A stretch of DNA of 64,000 bases, taken from contig NZ_RZUF01000005.1 of assembly GCF_004005375.1 (NCBI RefSeq), positions 62,001 through 126,000 of the forward strand, in the 5' to 3' direction. Positions 1 through 9,315 of the stretch are shown here, piece after piece; position 1 is the first letter of the stretch, and every line of letters begins with the position of its first letter. Made by a program: the position numbers and the translations under genes. The notes below the pieces were generated by a model. The model worked only from the letters and a program-made list of their open reading frames with translations. It was not told the DNA's origin and ran no database searches. This stretch comes from Rheinheimera sediminis (GTDB lineage Bacteria > Pseudomonadota > Gammaproteobacteria > Enterobacterales > Alteromonadaceae).

Positions 1-344
1 TACCCCGCTCGCCAAAACAAATGTACAACTTCCAGTTGTTCTACCAGGGTGATGAAATATCTACTGGTTTAACCTGGCAATATATTGGTCGTCAATTACT
101 GAGCTTAACCAGTGATAAATTAGATAAATACTTACAAGCACACCAGCAATTAGACTTGAACGTGACTTACCGCCAGGACGACTGGTCAGTCACAGCACAA
201 GTGCAAAATTTGCTTGATGATGAAGCCTTTTATAAAACTCTGGGGACAAGTAAAGACTATATGGGTAGTCAGGATGGTGGCGGTAACGGCTCCTATGTGG
301 AAACAGGCCGCACCTTAAAAGTATTCGCCTCTTATCAATTCTAA
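1..344 (+). CDS. TonB-dependent receptor, C-terminal fragment (5' end outside window)
   Basis: The frame is open from the left edge (reading ...RSPKQMYNFQ), so the ATG at 21 is internal and only the last ~114 residues are present. They show alternating beta-strand patterns, an LNVTYRQDDWSVTAQVQNLLDD segment split around a turn (typical of the penultimate barrel strands, 'V.NLLD.E.Y'), and end in the aromatic residue expected of an outer-membrane barrel (FASYQF). By family, an outer-membrane active transporter energised by TonB. The substrate cannot be read from this fragment. A strong terminator follows at 351, so it is probably the last gene of its unit. The PHP-type lipoprotein downstream may be functionally linked, but that is only proximity. 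Confidence 0.85.
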   Translation, partial: PRSPKQMYNFQLFYQGDEISTGLTWQYIGRQLLSLTSDKLDKYLQAHQQLDLNVTYRQDDWSVTAQVQNLLDDEAFYKTLGTSKDYMGSQDGGGNGSYVETGRTLKVFASYQF

Positions 345-350
345 AAGCAA

Positions 351-382
351 AAAGGGAACAATGCTGCATTGTTCCCTTTTTT
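351..382 (+). terminator. Rho-independent terminator after the partial TBDR
   Basis: Perfect 13-bp stem (351-363 with 367-379), three-base loop CTG, and a run of T at the 3' side. It lies 7 bases after the TBDR stop. Confidence 0.9.
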
Positions 383-433
383 ATGACTCAGAGAAACACA
401 GCTGTTTCATAAGAAAACCAAAGAGGAACGAAA

Positions 434-2008
434 GTGAAAATGACCAAACTTAGCACCTACCTGCTATTCGGCTTGCTGCCCAATTTAATCAGCTGTGCCA
501 CACCTCAAGCACCTGCAGAACAAGGACACTGGATAAAGGGAGACATGCATATTCACACCGCTTTGTCCGCAGATGCAAAATCTTCGTTGTCTCAGGTATT
601 GTCTGCAGGCTTTGAGCAATTTGATCTCGACTATATGGCCATCTCAAATCATCTGCGCAACAACAGCAGAGATAACTTTGGTCGGGAAAACATTCATTTG
701 CTGTTTTCAGATGCGATCGCAACATATGAACTGCCAGAGCTCCAAGGTATGCAAAAAAACTTTGCCAACAAGCTCATCATCAGTTCATTTGAGTGGGATG
801 CGCCTACCCATGAACATATGAATATAGGCAAACTGAGTTTTGGCGATGATTTCGAACAGACACTGGAGTTTACCCGCTATTTTGAATACCGCTTTGGAGC
901 GAAAAACACCCTGCATGATTTTCCCGCCGAGGTCATTGAGGCCTTCGAAAAACAAGGAGTACCCAGGCAAAACAGGACCCATCAGGATGCCATAAGCGCA
1001 CTTAGCTGGTTACAGCAACATCATCGTGATTCCAGCTACGCCACACTCAACCACCCAACACGTTATGCGACAAGTTACAAAATAAGCGATATCCGCGAAT
1101 TTAATGACGCAGCGCCTGATGTTTTATTTTTAGTCGAAGGGATGGTGGGAAATCAGTTTAACGGTGAGCGAGGCGACTACAGTAGCGCAAGTCGATCGGG
1201 TTTACTTGGTGGCACAGATCCTTTCGTAGCTGAGCTTGGCGGTAATTGGGATGCTTTACTAGGTGAAGGGCGCCACCTCTGGACTATCGCCAATTCCGAT
1301 CATCACTTCAAAATTTCACTGCCCTACAGCAGCGGCTACTTTCCGGGTGAGTATGCCAAAACCTATGTATGGTTGCCTGAAAATTCGCAGCAGCCCTTGC
1401 AAAAAAAAGCCTGGCTACAGGCCCTTAAAAGCGGCAACAGTTTCTCCGTTTTTGGCGACTTGATTAACGCGCTCGACTTTCATATTTCCAGCAAAACGAA
1501 TAAGGCCACTATGGGGCAAAGCTTAACTATCCAACCACAACAACGCATCGAAATAACTATACGATTCAAGCAGCCTGGGCATAATAATCAAGAGACACAA
1601 GTGGGTAATGGTCGGTACGAGGGTACTGTACCTAAACTACACCATATTGACCTGATTGCCGGCGATCTTGGTGAAAAAGCGCAGCCAGAGACCCCAGCCT
1701 ATAATCAGCCCTATAACCCTACTACAAAGGTCATTCATTCTTTCACTGCAGAAGAATGGCAGCTCGATAGCGAGGGGTACTACGTGATGCACTTTACCAT
1801 GACAGCAACACGCGCTCAGTATTTCCGACTCAGAGGAACCAACCTTGATTACAACGAAAAAGGCCTGACTATTGATGGAGAGCCTCAACCTTCAGCGGTC
1901 ATCAAACTCGACAACACAGGTGGACGCGCTTACTACCAGCGCATCAATGAGCGAAACTACAAGGACCTATGGTTTTACTCCAATCCTATTTTTACCCGTT
2001 TAGAGTAA
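434..2008 (+). CDS. PHP-domain lipoprotein, putative metal-dependent phosphoesterase/hydrolase
   Basis: 524 aa. A lipobox (NLISC, Cys21) gives a lipoprotein signal. The PHP-type metal-binding start is clear: GDMHIHT (D37, H39, H41). Other likely ligands are N72-H73 (usually TDH), E120 in SSFEWD, H126/H128, H207 in LNHPT and D289-H290-H291. This is the order seen in CehA/McbA-like PHP hydrolases. The C-terminal ~200 residues (LHHIDLIAGDLG onward) form an all-beta tail that such proteins often carry. The GTG at 434 is preferred over the ATG at 440 because AGAGGA lies 6 bases before the GTG. Substrate unknown; perhaps a phosphate- or phosphonate-linked compound taken up by the adjacent TBDR (inference). 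Confidence 0.8.
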   Translation: MKMTKLSTYLLFGLLPNLISCATPQAPAEQGHWIKGDMHIHTALSADAKSSLSQVLSAGFEQFDLDYMAISNHLRNNSRDNFGRENIHLLFSDAIATYELPELQGMQKNFANKLIISSFEWDAPTHEHMNIGKLSFGDDFEQTLEFTRYFEYRFGAKNTLHDFPAEVIEAFEKQGVPRQNRTHQDAISALSWLQQHHRDSSYATLNHPTRYATSYKISDIREFNDAAPDVLFLVEGMVGNQFNGERGDYSSASRSGLLGGTDPFVAELGGNWDALLGEGRHLWTIANSDHHFKISLPYSSGYFPGEYAKTYVWLPENSQQPLQKKAWLQALKSGNSFSVFGDLINALDFHISSKTNKATMGQSLTIQPQQRIEITIRFKQPGHNNQETQVGNGRYEGTVPKLHHIDLIAGDLGEKAQPETPAYNQPYNPTTKVIHSFTAEEWQLDSEGYYVMHFTMTATRAQYFRLRGTNLDYNEKGLTIDGEPQPSAVIKLDNTGGRAYYQRINERNYKDLWFYSNPIFTRLE

Positions 2009-2072
2009 AAGAATAATCAGAGTTCAAGGCCAAACTCTTGAGGTGAACAAAAGTCAGCCTAGGTTAACCAAA

Positions 2073-3068
2073 TTAGATAGAGATTGCAGAGTTACGCACT
2101 ACTAACTCAGGCTCAAATACGTTTTCTACTGCAATATCTTTGTTGTATAGATTTTTCAACAGCCACAAAGCGGCCATCTTGCCCATTTCATGAATAGGGT
2201 TATTGACTGTGGTCAATTTAGGCGATACGTAACGGGCAAAGGGAATATTGTCGTAACCGACAAAAGACAAGTCCTGCGGAATTTTCATACCCCGCTCCAG
2301 GCAAACCGAGATAGCGCCAGAGACCATTTGATCGTTGGCGCAGACCACTGCAGTAAATTTTTTGTCCAGACTGAGCAAGTAGTTCATGCCGTCTACACCG
2401 CTGTCTTCTTTGTAATCTCCCTCAAAACACAAAGCAGGATCAAAAGATACACCCACTTCGGCCAAAGCTCTTTTATGCCCCTCCAAACGCTCTATTGCAT
2501 CGTGTTTTTTCGCAGGGCCGGAAATATAGGCGATATCGCGGTGCCCTAACTCAATCAGATGCCGGGTCGCCAAATAACCACCCAGTTCATTGTTCAGGTA
2601 AATACAGCAATCGCTGATTTCAGCTATGTATCTGTTGATTAGCACTATAGGAGTTGAGCTCTGGCTCAATTTAATCAGGTATTCGTCTGAGATAGCTTCA
2701 ACATCGAGGATCAGTGCGTCGCAGCCTTTACTCAGCAGAAACTCCACACTATCAATTTCCTGTGCTGCATCACTATGACCCACAGCAATAATGACATGGC
2801 GGTTGTCCGCTCGCAGTGCAGCTTCAATTTCAGCCATCATAGGGCCGTAATAAGGACCATCTAGTTGGGAAACTAAAACCCCAACACTATTGGAGCAATT
2901 TGACGCTAAAGACTGAGCAAAAGTGTTGGGTCTGTAGCCCAGTTCAGCCATAGCGGCTAGCACTTTTTGTTTGGTCTTTTCACTGACATTGGTGTTTTTA
3001 TTCATTACTCTGGATACAGTGGCCAGAGATACACCTGCAAGCTGAGAAACGTCGTAAATAGTCGCCAT
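2073..3068 (-). CDS. LacI-family transcriptional regulator
   Basis: 331 aa from the ATG at 3068. A GTG 15 bases upstream is also open, but LacI proteins normally start 1-3 residues before the ATIYDV helix. The N-terminal HTH and hinge are textbook (ATIYDVSQLAGVSLATVSRV, then N.SEKT...V..A...LGYRPN). The rest is a periplasmic-binding-protein-like sensor with the C-terminal signature VVCANDQMVSGAI ... FVGYDNIPFARYVSPKLTTV. It is the last gene of a long minus-strand locus with a GPH symporter and GH1 glucosidase. It probably represses that locus through the LacI-type palindromes at 13284, 13397 and 5945. The effector is probably a glucoside or its breakdown product (inference). Confidence 0.95.
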   Translation of the reverse strand: MATIYDVSQLAGVSLATVSRVMNKNTNVSEKTKQKVLAAMAELGYRPNTFAQSLASNCSNSVGVLVSQLDGPYYGPMMAEIEAALRADNRHVIIAVGHSDAAQEIDSVEFLLSKGCDALILDVEAISDEYLIKLSQSSTPIVLINRYIAEISDCCIYLNNELGGYLATRHLIELGHRDIAYISGPAKKHDAIERLEGHKRALAEVGVSFDPALCFEGDYKEDSGVDGMNYLLSLDKKFTAVVCANDQMVSGAISVCLERGMKIPQDLSFVGYDNIPFARYVSPKLTTVNNPIHEMGKMAALWLLKNLYNKDIAVENVFEPELVVRNSAISI

Positions 3069-3168
3069 AAATAGTGCTGTCACTTCTGGTTAAGTCTAAG
3101 AAATTCGGGAGCTACAGAGTAATTCAGCAAAGACTAAATTGCTCTGTAGTCCGTCATATTATCAGCTT

Positions 3169-4500
3169 TTATTCTGCAGCTCTCTTCAATTCCAGGGTAA
3201 TTTCATCAACTTTTTGCGTATTTAGCTTATAAGCACCCATGGCAAAAGCCACAATCAACGACCCTATGGCCGGATACAAACTAAAAGCCAGTAAGAGTCC
3301 TGCTTTGGTTTCTTCGGTTTGAGCCACATCCGCCTGATAGCCCATACCTGCCAGCAACCAACCGCCTAAAGCTCCACCTATGGCTATGCCCATTTTGATA
3401 AAGAAGATAATAGAGGAATAGACCATACCAGCACTACGAACCCCAGTAAGCCATTGGCCATAATCCACTGTGTCAGCCATTTTCGCCCAGAGCAGCGGTG
3501 TTCCAGTGTTGAATACTAAATTCCACAGTACATACAAACCTATGGCCACAGTGACATTGTCTGCTGCGATAAAATAGCTGCTGGCACAAAGGGCTGCGGC
3601 TAAAATCTGTATGCCAATATAAAGTTTCACCTTGCAGTAACGTTTGGCCAGAGGCTGCGCAATAATACAGCCCACCATACTGCCAAGCATACCCAAAGTG
3701 ATAAACAAGGTGATGCTATCCGGCATGTCCAGATAGTACTTCACATAATAAATCGCCAGCGTGGTGCGAAGTACATAACCACTCAGCAGACATAAGGCTA
3801 CTAGTGCAAGAACACGCCATTGATCGTTTTGCCATAGCTGACGAAAGTTATCCATGTAGCTGCGGCTGACCGCTTCTTGAGGTGGGTTGACTCGTTCTTT
3901 AGTGCCATAAAAACAAGCTAAAAACATCAGCACGCCTAAAACACTCATCGCCATTATCGTCAACTGATAACCTTTGGCTTTATCGCCCTGACCAAAAAAC
4001 TCTACCAAAGGTAACGTTAAAGAGGTCACCATCAAACCACCTAGCATGGCAAAGACAAAACGATAGGACTGGACCGATACCCGCTCTTTAGGATCTGCGG
4101 TTAGTACAGCGCCTAAAGCGCAATAAGGGATATTAATGGCTGTATAGACCAGCATCAGTAAGGTGTAGGTGACAAAGGCATAGATCATTTTGCCTTCTTC
4201 GCCAAAATCAGGGGTGGTAAACGCCAATACACTGATCAAGCCAAAAGGCAAAGCAAACCAGAGTAAGTAAGGCCTGAACTTGCCATATTTACTTTGAGTA
4301 CGGTCAGCAAGAGCCCCCATCAAGGGGTCTGTTACCGCATCAATTATACGGACCACCAGAAACATGGTGCCGACAAAGGCAGGCGAAATGCCGTAGATAT
4401 CGGTATAAAAAAACGTCAAAAACAACATAACGGTCTGGAACACTATATTGCTTGCCGTATCCCCGAGGCCGTAAGCAATTTTCTCCTTTACACTAACCAT
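3169..4500 (-). CDS. GPH-family sugar:cation symporter (MelB/YicJ-like)
   Basis: 443 aa, about 12 hydrophobic segments. The N-terminus carries the GPH signature: KIAYGLGDTASN, then DAVTDPLMGALADRTQSKYGKFRPYLLW (read in two halves), with the conserved acidic and basic residues of the MelB cation site. By family it moves glycosides or short oligosaccharides into the cytoplasm with Na+ or H+. It lies directly downstream of the GH1 gene (50-base gap), so it most likely imports the beta-glucoside that GH1 cleaves. The ATG at 4500 follows GGAAGCG. No terminator is visible between it and GH1, so they are likely co-transcribed. Confidence 0.92.
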   Translation of the reverse strand: MVSVKEKIAYGLGDTASNIVFQTVMLFLTFFYTDIYGISPAFVGTMFLVVRIIDAVTDPLMGALADRTQSKYGKFRPYLLWFALPFGLISVLAFTTPDFGEEGKMIYAFVTYTLLMLVYTAINIPYCALGAVLTADPKERVSVQSYRFVFAMLGGLMVTSLTLPLVEFFGQGDKAKGYQLTIMAMSVLGVLMFLACFYGTKERVNPPQEAVSRSYMDNFRQLWQNDQWRVLALVALCLLSGYVLRTTLAIYYVKYYLDMPDSITLFITLGMLGSMVGCIIAQPLAKRYCKVKLYIGIQILAAALCASSYFIAADNVTVAIGLYVLWNLVFNTGTPLLWAKMADTVDYGQWLTGVRSAGMVYSSIIFFIKMGIAIGGALGGWLLAGMGYQADVAQTEETKAGLLLAFSLYPAIGSLIVAFAMGAYKLNTQKVDEITLELKRAAE

Positions 4501-4550
4501 GTCAGGCGCTTCCTATAAAGTGTTGATTTGAAATTATTGTTTTTTATAAC

Positions 4551-5879
4551 TTAACGATTACTTATTAAATTTTTATACGCCAGACCGCTGTTTTTCACAG
4601 TTCTTTGCTGGCTGTTGTAGTCGACATAGACAATACCAAAACGCTTTAAGTAGCCTTCAGCCCACTCAAAGTTGTCCATTAAACTCCAGGCAAAATAGCC
4701 CTGAATATCGACACCTTGCTCAACCGCCTGATGCACTGCATTTAAATGCGTTTGGTAATAAGACAAGCGCAGTTGATCATCAACCTCACCATTGTCCAGT
4801 TGATCAGCAGCAGCAGCTCCATTTTCAGTAATATAAACCGGAGGCAGTTTATAGTTCTGATGCAAAGACACTAACAGATCGGTAAAAGCTTGAGGGTAAA
4901 TTTCCCAGCCTATGTCTGTTTTAGGCGCGCCTACCATGTCGACTTCAATAAAGTCGCGGCCTTCAGCGGCTTTATACACAGTGCGGGTATAGAAATTAAC
5001 GCCTAAAAAGTCTAGCGGCGCTTTAATAATGTCAAAGTCACCTGCTTCAATCACTGGCTTGTCTTCATCCGCCAGCAAAGCGAATGAATCCGGGTAAGCG
5101 CCATCAAATACCGGTTTGATATACCACTGGTTAAAGTATTCGTCGGCAAGCTGGGCCGCTCTTATATCTGCCGCGCTGTCGGTCAATGGATAAGCTGGAG
5201 TGAAGTTCAGCACTAAACCATTCATACTAGTTGGGCTATTTTTCTGCAGTACCTGCATAGCCAAACCATGCGCTAGTAGTAAATGATGTGCTGACTGACG
5301 GCCATAGGCTTTTTTAGTTAAACCAGGCGCATGAATACCAGCCTCATAACCTAAATAGGAGCTGCAAAACGGCTCATTTAAGGTGGCATATGAATAGACT
5401 CTGTCACCAAAGGCTTTACTTAACTTGTCAGCATAATCCTGAAACAAATAGGCCGTGTTGCGATTCAGCCAGCCTCCCTGATCTTCAATATGTTGAGGTA
5501 AATCCCAGTGGTACAAAGTGACAAAAGATTTAATATTTTTTGCTTTCAGTTCATCCAGTATACCTATGTAAAAATCTACACCTTGCTGATTCAGGCTGCC
5601 GTCTTGATTCATTACCCTTGCCCAGGCAATAGATAAACGATAGGCGTCGACACCTAAGGAGCTGATCAGAGCGATATCGTCACGCCACAAGTGATAGTGA
5701 TCACAGGCCAGGTCGCCGTTGGAGCCATCTTTGACTTTACCTGGCGTGGCGCAAAAGGTATCCCAGATACAAGGCAGACGAGACTCAACTCCACCTTCAA
5801 TCTGGAAGGACGATGTAGCCACACCATAAGTAAATTCTTTCTTTAACAATCTTGAGCCTTTTGGCAATTCATAGTTCAT
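4551..5879 (-). CDS. GH1 beta-glucosidase, cytoplasmic
   Basis: 442 aa, the normal length for a bacterial family 1 glycosidase, with no signal peptide. Acid/base Glu169 is in YATLNEPF and nucleophile Glu352 in VYITENG. The N-terminal FTYGVATSSFQIEGG, the TLYHWDLPQ block and the C-terminal GYFAWSLMDNFEWAEGY aglycone-site motif are all intact. It should hydrolyse cellobiose or other beta-glucosides to glucose inside the cell. A LacI-type half-degenerate palindrome (5945-5958) lies ~65 bases upstream, suggesting its own regulated promoter for GH1-symporter-lacI. Confidence 0.96.
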   Translation of the reverse strand: MNYELPKGSRLLKKEFTYGVATSSFQIEGGVESRLPCIWDTFCATPGKVKDGSNGDLACDHYHLWRDDIALISSLGVDAYRLSIAWARVMNQDGSLNQQGVDFYIGILDELKAKNIKSFVTLYHWDLPQHIEDQGGWLNRNTAYLFQDYADKLSKAFGDRVYSYATLNEPFCSSYLGYEAGIHAPGLTKKAYGRQSAHHLLLAHGLAMQVLQKNSPTSMNGLVLNFTPAYPLTDSAADIRAAQLADEYFNQWYIKPVFDGAYPDSFALLADEDKPVIEAGDFDIIKAPLDFLGVNFYTRTVYKAAEGRDFIEVDMVGAPKTDIGWEIYPQAFTDLLVSLHQNYKLPPVYITENGAAAADQLDNGEVDDQLRLSYYQTHLNAVHQAVEQGVDIQGYFAWSLMDNFEWAEGYLKRFGIVYVDYNSQQRTVKNSGLAYKNLISNR

Positions 5880-5944
5880 CGTTATCTTCTTTTCATCTTT
5901 AAAATAGGAGGGTAAAAGTGTTATCTGTGCGACTAAAACAGCAA

Positions 5945-5958
5945 TGTAATCGCTTCCA
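5945..5958. promoter_or_regulatory. LacI-type operator, imperfect
   Basis: TGTAATCGCTTCCA matches the 14-bp LacI-family palindrome TGTAANCGNTTNCA; five of seven base pairs of the dyad are kept. It sits in the promoter region of GH1. Assignment to the local LacI protein is inferred. Confidence 0.6.
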
Positions 5959-6020
5959 TCTTTATTTTTGTTAAAGCCATACTCAGTTCCTTTTCAGCTG
6001 GTGTCACACAGGTTCCGGAT

Positions 6021-6734
6021 TTATACGAAATCGACAAACATATTGGCAGTTAAGCGCCCTGTGACAGCAGAGCTGTCTATATCTGTATTGATATCCACCA
6101 AAGTCGAATGCAGTAAATGACCTGGGTAAATGATCAGTCTGTTGGCCTGGTATGGGATCTGGTGGTACAACTCATAATGCTCATTCGTTTGCACCTGATA
6201 ACGCTGAGGTGGCGCGCCATGATTATCAATAAACCGCTGAGCAGACTGAAAATATTCTTGCCGTCTTTGATCCGTAACCCGTTCAAACCCAGTGGGCTTA
6301 TGGCGGAAAAAGCCAGTACTGCCATGAGGCGAATCATTCAGGTAATGCAACAGCGCAAAATAATAAGGGGCACTGGTATCAAAATGTGGCATACATTGCA
6401 GCGGAGCAAGACTATGTTCTGGCTGGGTAATCAGTGCATAAAACAGCATTTGCGGTTTTAAACGCAACTTTTCAGGCACCTGATACACCTGATAAATCAG
6501 CTGGTATAACGCATTTAAACTGGCTGCGACATAGGCTTTTGGTAAAACAGCACGCTGGCCGGGGTAATAAGTCTCGCTCTGCTGAGTAAAGCAACTCTTC
6601 AAGGCATACTGGCGCACAGCTGATAAATCCAATGCAAAATTATCTATCATAATCAATGGTGTTTTCTCCTGCCCAAGATAAATAATTTCGGGCCGGATGG
6701 CGGTATTGACCTGATAATTCAGCGCGTCCATCAT
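6021..6734 (-). CDS. DUF6445-type protein, 2OG-Fe(II)-oxygenase-like
   Basis: 237 aa, soluble. It has the facial-triad pattern of Fe(II)/2-oxoglutarate oxygenases: H117-x-D119 in CMPHFDTS and a distal His in IIYPGHLLHSTLVD (H206 or H209). GSTGFFRHKPTGFERV lies between them. I recognise this as the family annotated DUF6445, which often sits beside tryptophan-halogenase-like genes. It starts 7 bases after the halogenase stop, so it is in the same operon. Two consecutive ATGs (6734, 6731) follow AGCAGGCG; either may be used. Substrate unknown, and oxygenase activity is inferred from motifs only. Confidence 0.75.
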   Translation of the reverse strand: MMDALNYQVNTAIRPEIIYLGQEKTPLIMIDNFALDLSAVRQYALKSCFTQQSETYYPGQRAVLPKAYVAASLNALYQLIYQVYQVPEKLRLKPQMLFYALITQPEHSLAPLQCMPHFDTSAPYYFALLHYLNDSPHGSTGFFRHKPTGFERVTDQRRQEYFQSAQRFIDNHGAPPQRYQVQTNEHYELYHQIPYQANRLIIYPGHLLHSTLVDINTDIDSSAVTGRLTANMFVDFV

Positions 6735-6741
6735 CGCCTGC

Positions 6742-8235
6742 TCAGACCAAAGACGACTTGCAGTAATGCTGAATAAACTCCTGATGAGTCGGGAATTGAC
6801 TCACGGTGCGTCTCACATTGTGTTTAATGCTCATCAGGAAATCGTTTAATTCAGAATCCGGCATTAAATCGACAATAGGGTGGTACTGCTGCGGCATTAA
6901 GCCCTGGCCAATCAGCACCTGCAACCAGGAACTTTCGCCAAACAATTCCTGTGCAAACTTGTAGACTTTACCAGATTGTTTAAATAGCTCCATCCGGTGA
7001 GTCAGCGTCTCAGGAATATCCATATTTTTGCAGTAACGCCAGAACCTGGTGTCTGTTCGCTCTGTGGCTTTGTAGTGCAGGATAATAAAATCGCGGATAT
7101 TATCCATTTCAATTTTGGTTTGACGGTTAAACTCAGCCACATCAGCAGAGACTATGCCGTTTGATGGAAACATCTGCAGCAGACGAATAATACTGCGGTG
7201 GATCAGGTGGATACTGGTCGATTCTAAAGGCTCGAGAAAACCACTAGATAAACCAATGGCCACACAGTTTTTATTCCAATGCTGGCGGCGGGTGCCGGTT
7301 TTAAATTTAATCAGCCTTGGCTCAAACAGCATTTCCCCTTCGACATTGTCGATCAGAGTTTGTTTGGCTTCAGCTTCTGTCATAAATTTACTGCAAAACA
7401 CCAGACCATTTCCCACCCGACTTTGCAGTGGGATTTTCCATTGCCAGCCTGCGCCGCGGGCAATGGCTCTGGTGTAAGCCAAAGGTTCCTGCGTGGTTTT
7501 GGTTTGTACTGCATAAGCACTGTCACAAGGCAGCCAGTGACTCCAATCTTCAAAACCAGTGTTCAGCGTTTGTTCGATCAACAAAGCCCGGAAACCAGTG
7601 CAATCGATAAATAAATCGCCTTCCACCAGCTCGCCGGACTCAAGCAATAACGCACTGATAGCGCCATCCATATGCTGCTGTACTTCACGAATTTTGCCTT
7701 CAATACGTTTGATTCCGTGCTGCTCGGACAAACGGCGTAAAAACCCGGCATACAATGAGGCATCCATATGATAGGCATGGTTCAGGTCTTGATTTGGCAT
7801 CACCGCAAAACGGCCCTGACGAGCACCTAAATGCTCAACGCAATAGTCACCTATTTCAGTGGCTATGCCTTTTTGCCTGCCTTTGACCCAAAAATGCTGA
7901 AAACCACAAGCCCAGCAATCTTTGCCTAAAAAACCAAAGGAGTGAATATAGTCTTCGCCTAGTGTTTTCCAATTTTCAAACTGAATACCCAGTTTAAAAG
8001 TGGCATTGGTAGCGGCCATCACTTCGGATTCTTTGATGTTCAGTAAACGGTGAAAGATATGCAGCGTAGGGATAGTGGCCTCACCAACCCCCACAGTGCC
8101 AATATCATCAGACTCGACTAACACCACTTCGAGGTTTTTGCCAAGTAACTTGGTCAGGGCCACAGCCGTCATCCAGCCTGAAGTGCCACCTCCTGCTATC
8201 ACTACTTTTTTAATTCTGTTCTGCTCGTTGTTCAT
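6742..8235 (-). CDS. Flavin-dependent tryptophan-halogenase-family protein
   Basis: 497 aa. The FAD-binding GGGTSGW is at residues 15-21. GVGEATIP and the conserved Lys81 (ATFKLGIQF; the lysine of PrnA/RebH thought to carry or steer HOCl) are present, as is the halogenase hallmark WQWKIP at 264-269 (WxWxIP, which suppresses mono-oxygenation). SGFLEPLESTSIHL carries the active-site Glu region. All catalytic signatures are intact, so it should be a working halogenase rather than a decayed copy. It lies between a cupin/JmjC protein and DUF6445, downstream of a TBDR. Related proteins in this TBDR/SapC context (e.g. Brevundimonas BrvH) halogenate indoles in vitro, but the natural substrate is unknown. 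A flavin reductase is not encoded nearby. Confidence 0.93.
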   Translation of the reverse strand: MNNEQNRIKKVVIAGGGTSGWMTAVALTKLLGKNLEVVLVESDDIGTVGVGEATIPTLHIFHRLLNIKESEVMAATNATFKLGIQFENWKTLGEDYIHSFGFLGKDCWACGFQHFWVKGRQKGIATEIGDYCVEHLGARQGRFAVMPNQDLNHAYHMDASLYAGFLRRLSEQHGIKRIEGKIREVQQHMDGAISALLLESGELVEGDLFIDCTGFRALLIEQTLNTGFEDWSHWLPCDSAYAVQTKTTQEPLAYTRAIARGAGWQWKIPLQSRVGNGLVFCSKFMTEAEAKQTLIDNVEGEMLFEPRLIKFKTGTRRQHWNKNCVAIGLSSGFLEPLESTSIHLIHRSIIRLLQMFPSNGIVSADVAEFNRQTKIEMDNIRDFIILHYKATERTDTRFWRYCKNMDIPETLTHRMELFKQSGKVYKFAQELFGESSWLQVLIGQGLMPQQYHPIVDLMPDSELNDFLMSIKHNVRRTVSQFPTHQEFIQHYCKSSLV

Positions 8236-8279
8236 AGACTTCCCCTGTTGCCTGACACTATTTTTGTTTTAGCTTGTGG

Positions 8280-9302
8280 TCAGCGTTTTAATTTATTCAA
8301 TAAATCAGCTCTGATCTGACGGGCATTTAACTCATCCAGTGGCTTGGTCAGCATGTTTAAAGCCTCTGGCTGAATATGCTCCTGCGAGACATCGTCATGC
8401 TCAAAAATATAGTAATCAAAAATGGCTTTCCAGGCCTGGCGCTGGGCTTTTGGCAAACTACGTAAACTCAACACTGCCATAGATAACGCATTGTTTGGCC
8501 GACCTAAAAATGCAGGAGTATCACGCCACCAGTGGCTGATCAGCACATTAAAAGCATCCTGAGCTTCAACATGGTGCCACCACATACTCGGGATAAATAA
8601 CAGATCACCAGGTTCAAGCTGAGCAATCTGAGCATGCTGTAAGGCTTCGGCAAACTTAGGAAAACGCTCAAAATCGGGCGCGGCAAAATCCACCATACTG
8701 ACATCCTGCCCCCCTGGAGCAAACTCCATAGGACCAGGGTACAAGTTACCAATTTGCTCAGGAGGAAATAAGGTGAAAACGCGGTGCCCTACTGCATTAC
8801 AGGCCAGATTTTGTGGGAAATCATAATGAGCTGCGATGCGGGATCTATTGCCAAGCCAGACACTGGTCAGTGGAGTAATACCCTCCAGCTGTAAAGAATT
8901 GTGCTGTGCTAAGCCCGGAAACCAGTTATTGATTTCGGTCGACCCCATGTAGTAGGTAGGCGCATTATCCTGGCTGTTTAATGCAAAAAGGCGGTCCAGC
9001 AACTGATTAAAATCAATTTTACCGCCTTGATAGTTAAAGCCATTTTGTGCTGCGTTATAGAATACTCTGCCCTGATGTTCTGGCTCTATATAACAGGCGC
9101 TGACAGGAAGGCCCTGGTAAAACTGTCGTAAATAATCTGCGGCAGAGGCGTCGGATAGCAAACCCGCTTTGACTAAAGGCCAATCTTTACACAAGCCTTT
9201 GAATATGATCGGGGAATCAGCAGCGTGAATAAAGCTCAATACATCAGCTAAGCTCAATCCCTGCAGAGTTTTTACTTGTGCTAATGACGTTGTGCTTTGC
9301 AT
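8280..9302 (-). CDS. Cupin-like (JmjC / cupin_8) protein, putative Fe(II)/2OG hydroxylase
   Basis: 340 aa, soluble. Resembles FIH-type JmjC hydroxylases. N-terminal SPIIFKGLCKDWPLV is the usual cupin_8 opening. H159-x-D161 (AAHYDFPQN) and the distal His of MWWHHVEA (H243/H244) form the iron triad, with PGDLLFIPSMWWH as the classic strand before it. It ends 13 bases upstream of... in transcription order it follows SapC (13-base gap) and precedes the halogenase (44-base gap), so they are probably co-transcribed. In other species this family accompanies SapC and TBDRs. It could hydroxylate a protein or small molecule; nothing here tells which. Confidence 0.88.
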   Translation of the reverse strand: MQSTTSLAQVKTLQGLSLADVLSFIHAADSPIIFKGLCKDWPLVKAGLLSDASAADYLRQFYQGLPVSACYIEPEHQGRVFYNAAQNGFNYQGGKIDFNQLLDRLFALNSQDNAPTYYMGSTEINNWFPGLAQHNSLQLEGITPLTSVWLGNRSRIAAHYDFPQNLACNAVGHRVFTLFPPEQIGNLYPGPMEFAPGGQDVSMVDFAAPDFERFPKFAEALQHAQIAQLEPGDLLFIPSMWWHHVEAQDAFNVLISHWWRDTPAFLGRPNNALSMAVLSLRSLPKAQRQAWKAIFDYYIFEHDDVSQEHIQPEALNMLTKPLDELNARQIRADLLNKLKR

Positions 9303-9315
9303 TAGGATTCAGACC

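Noticed and set aside
2190-2549. 119-codon plus frame within lacI
   Set aside because: Antisense shadow; the minus-strand LacI reading is fully conserved.
4501-4520. GGAAGCGCCTGACA resembling a LacI operator before the GPH gene
   Set aside because: Only the left half fits; it coincides with the ribosome site of the symporter gene.
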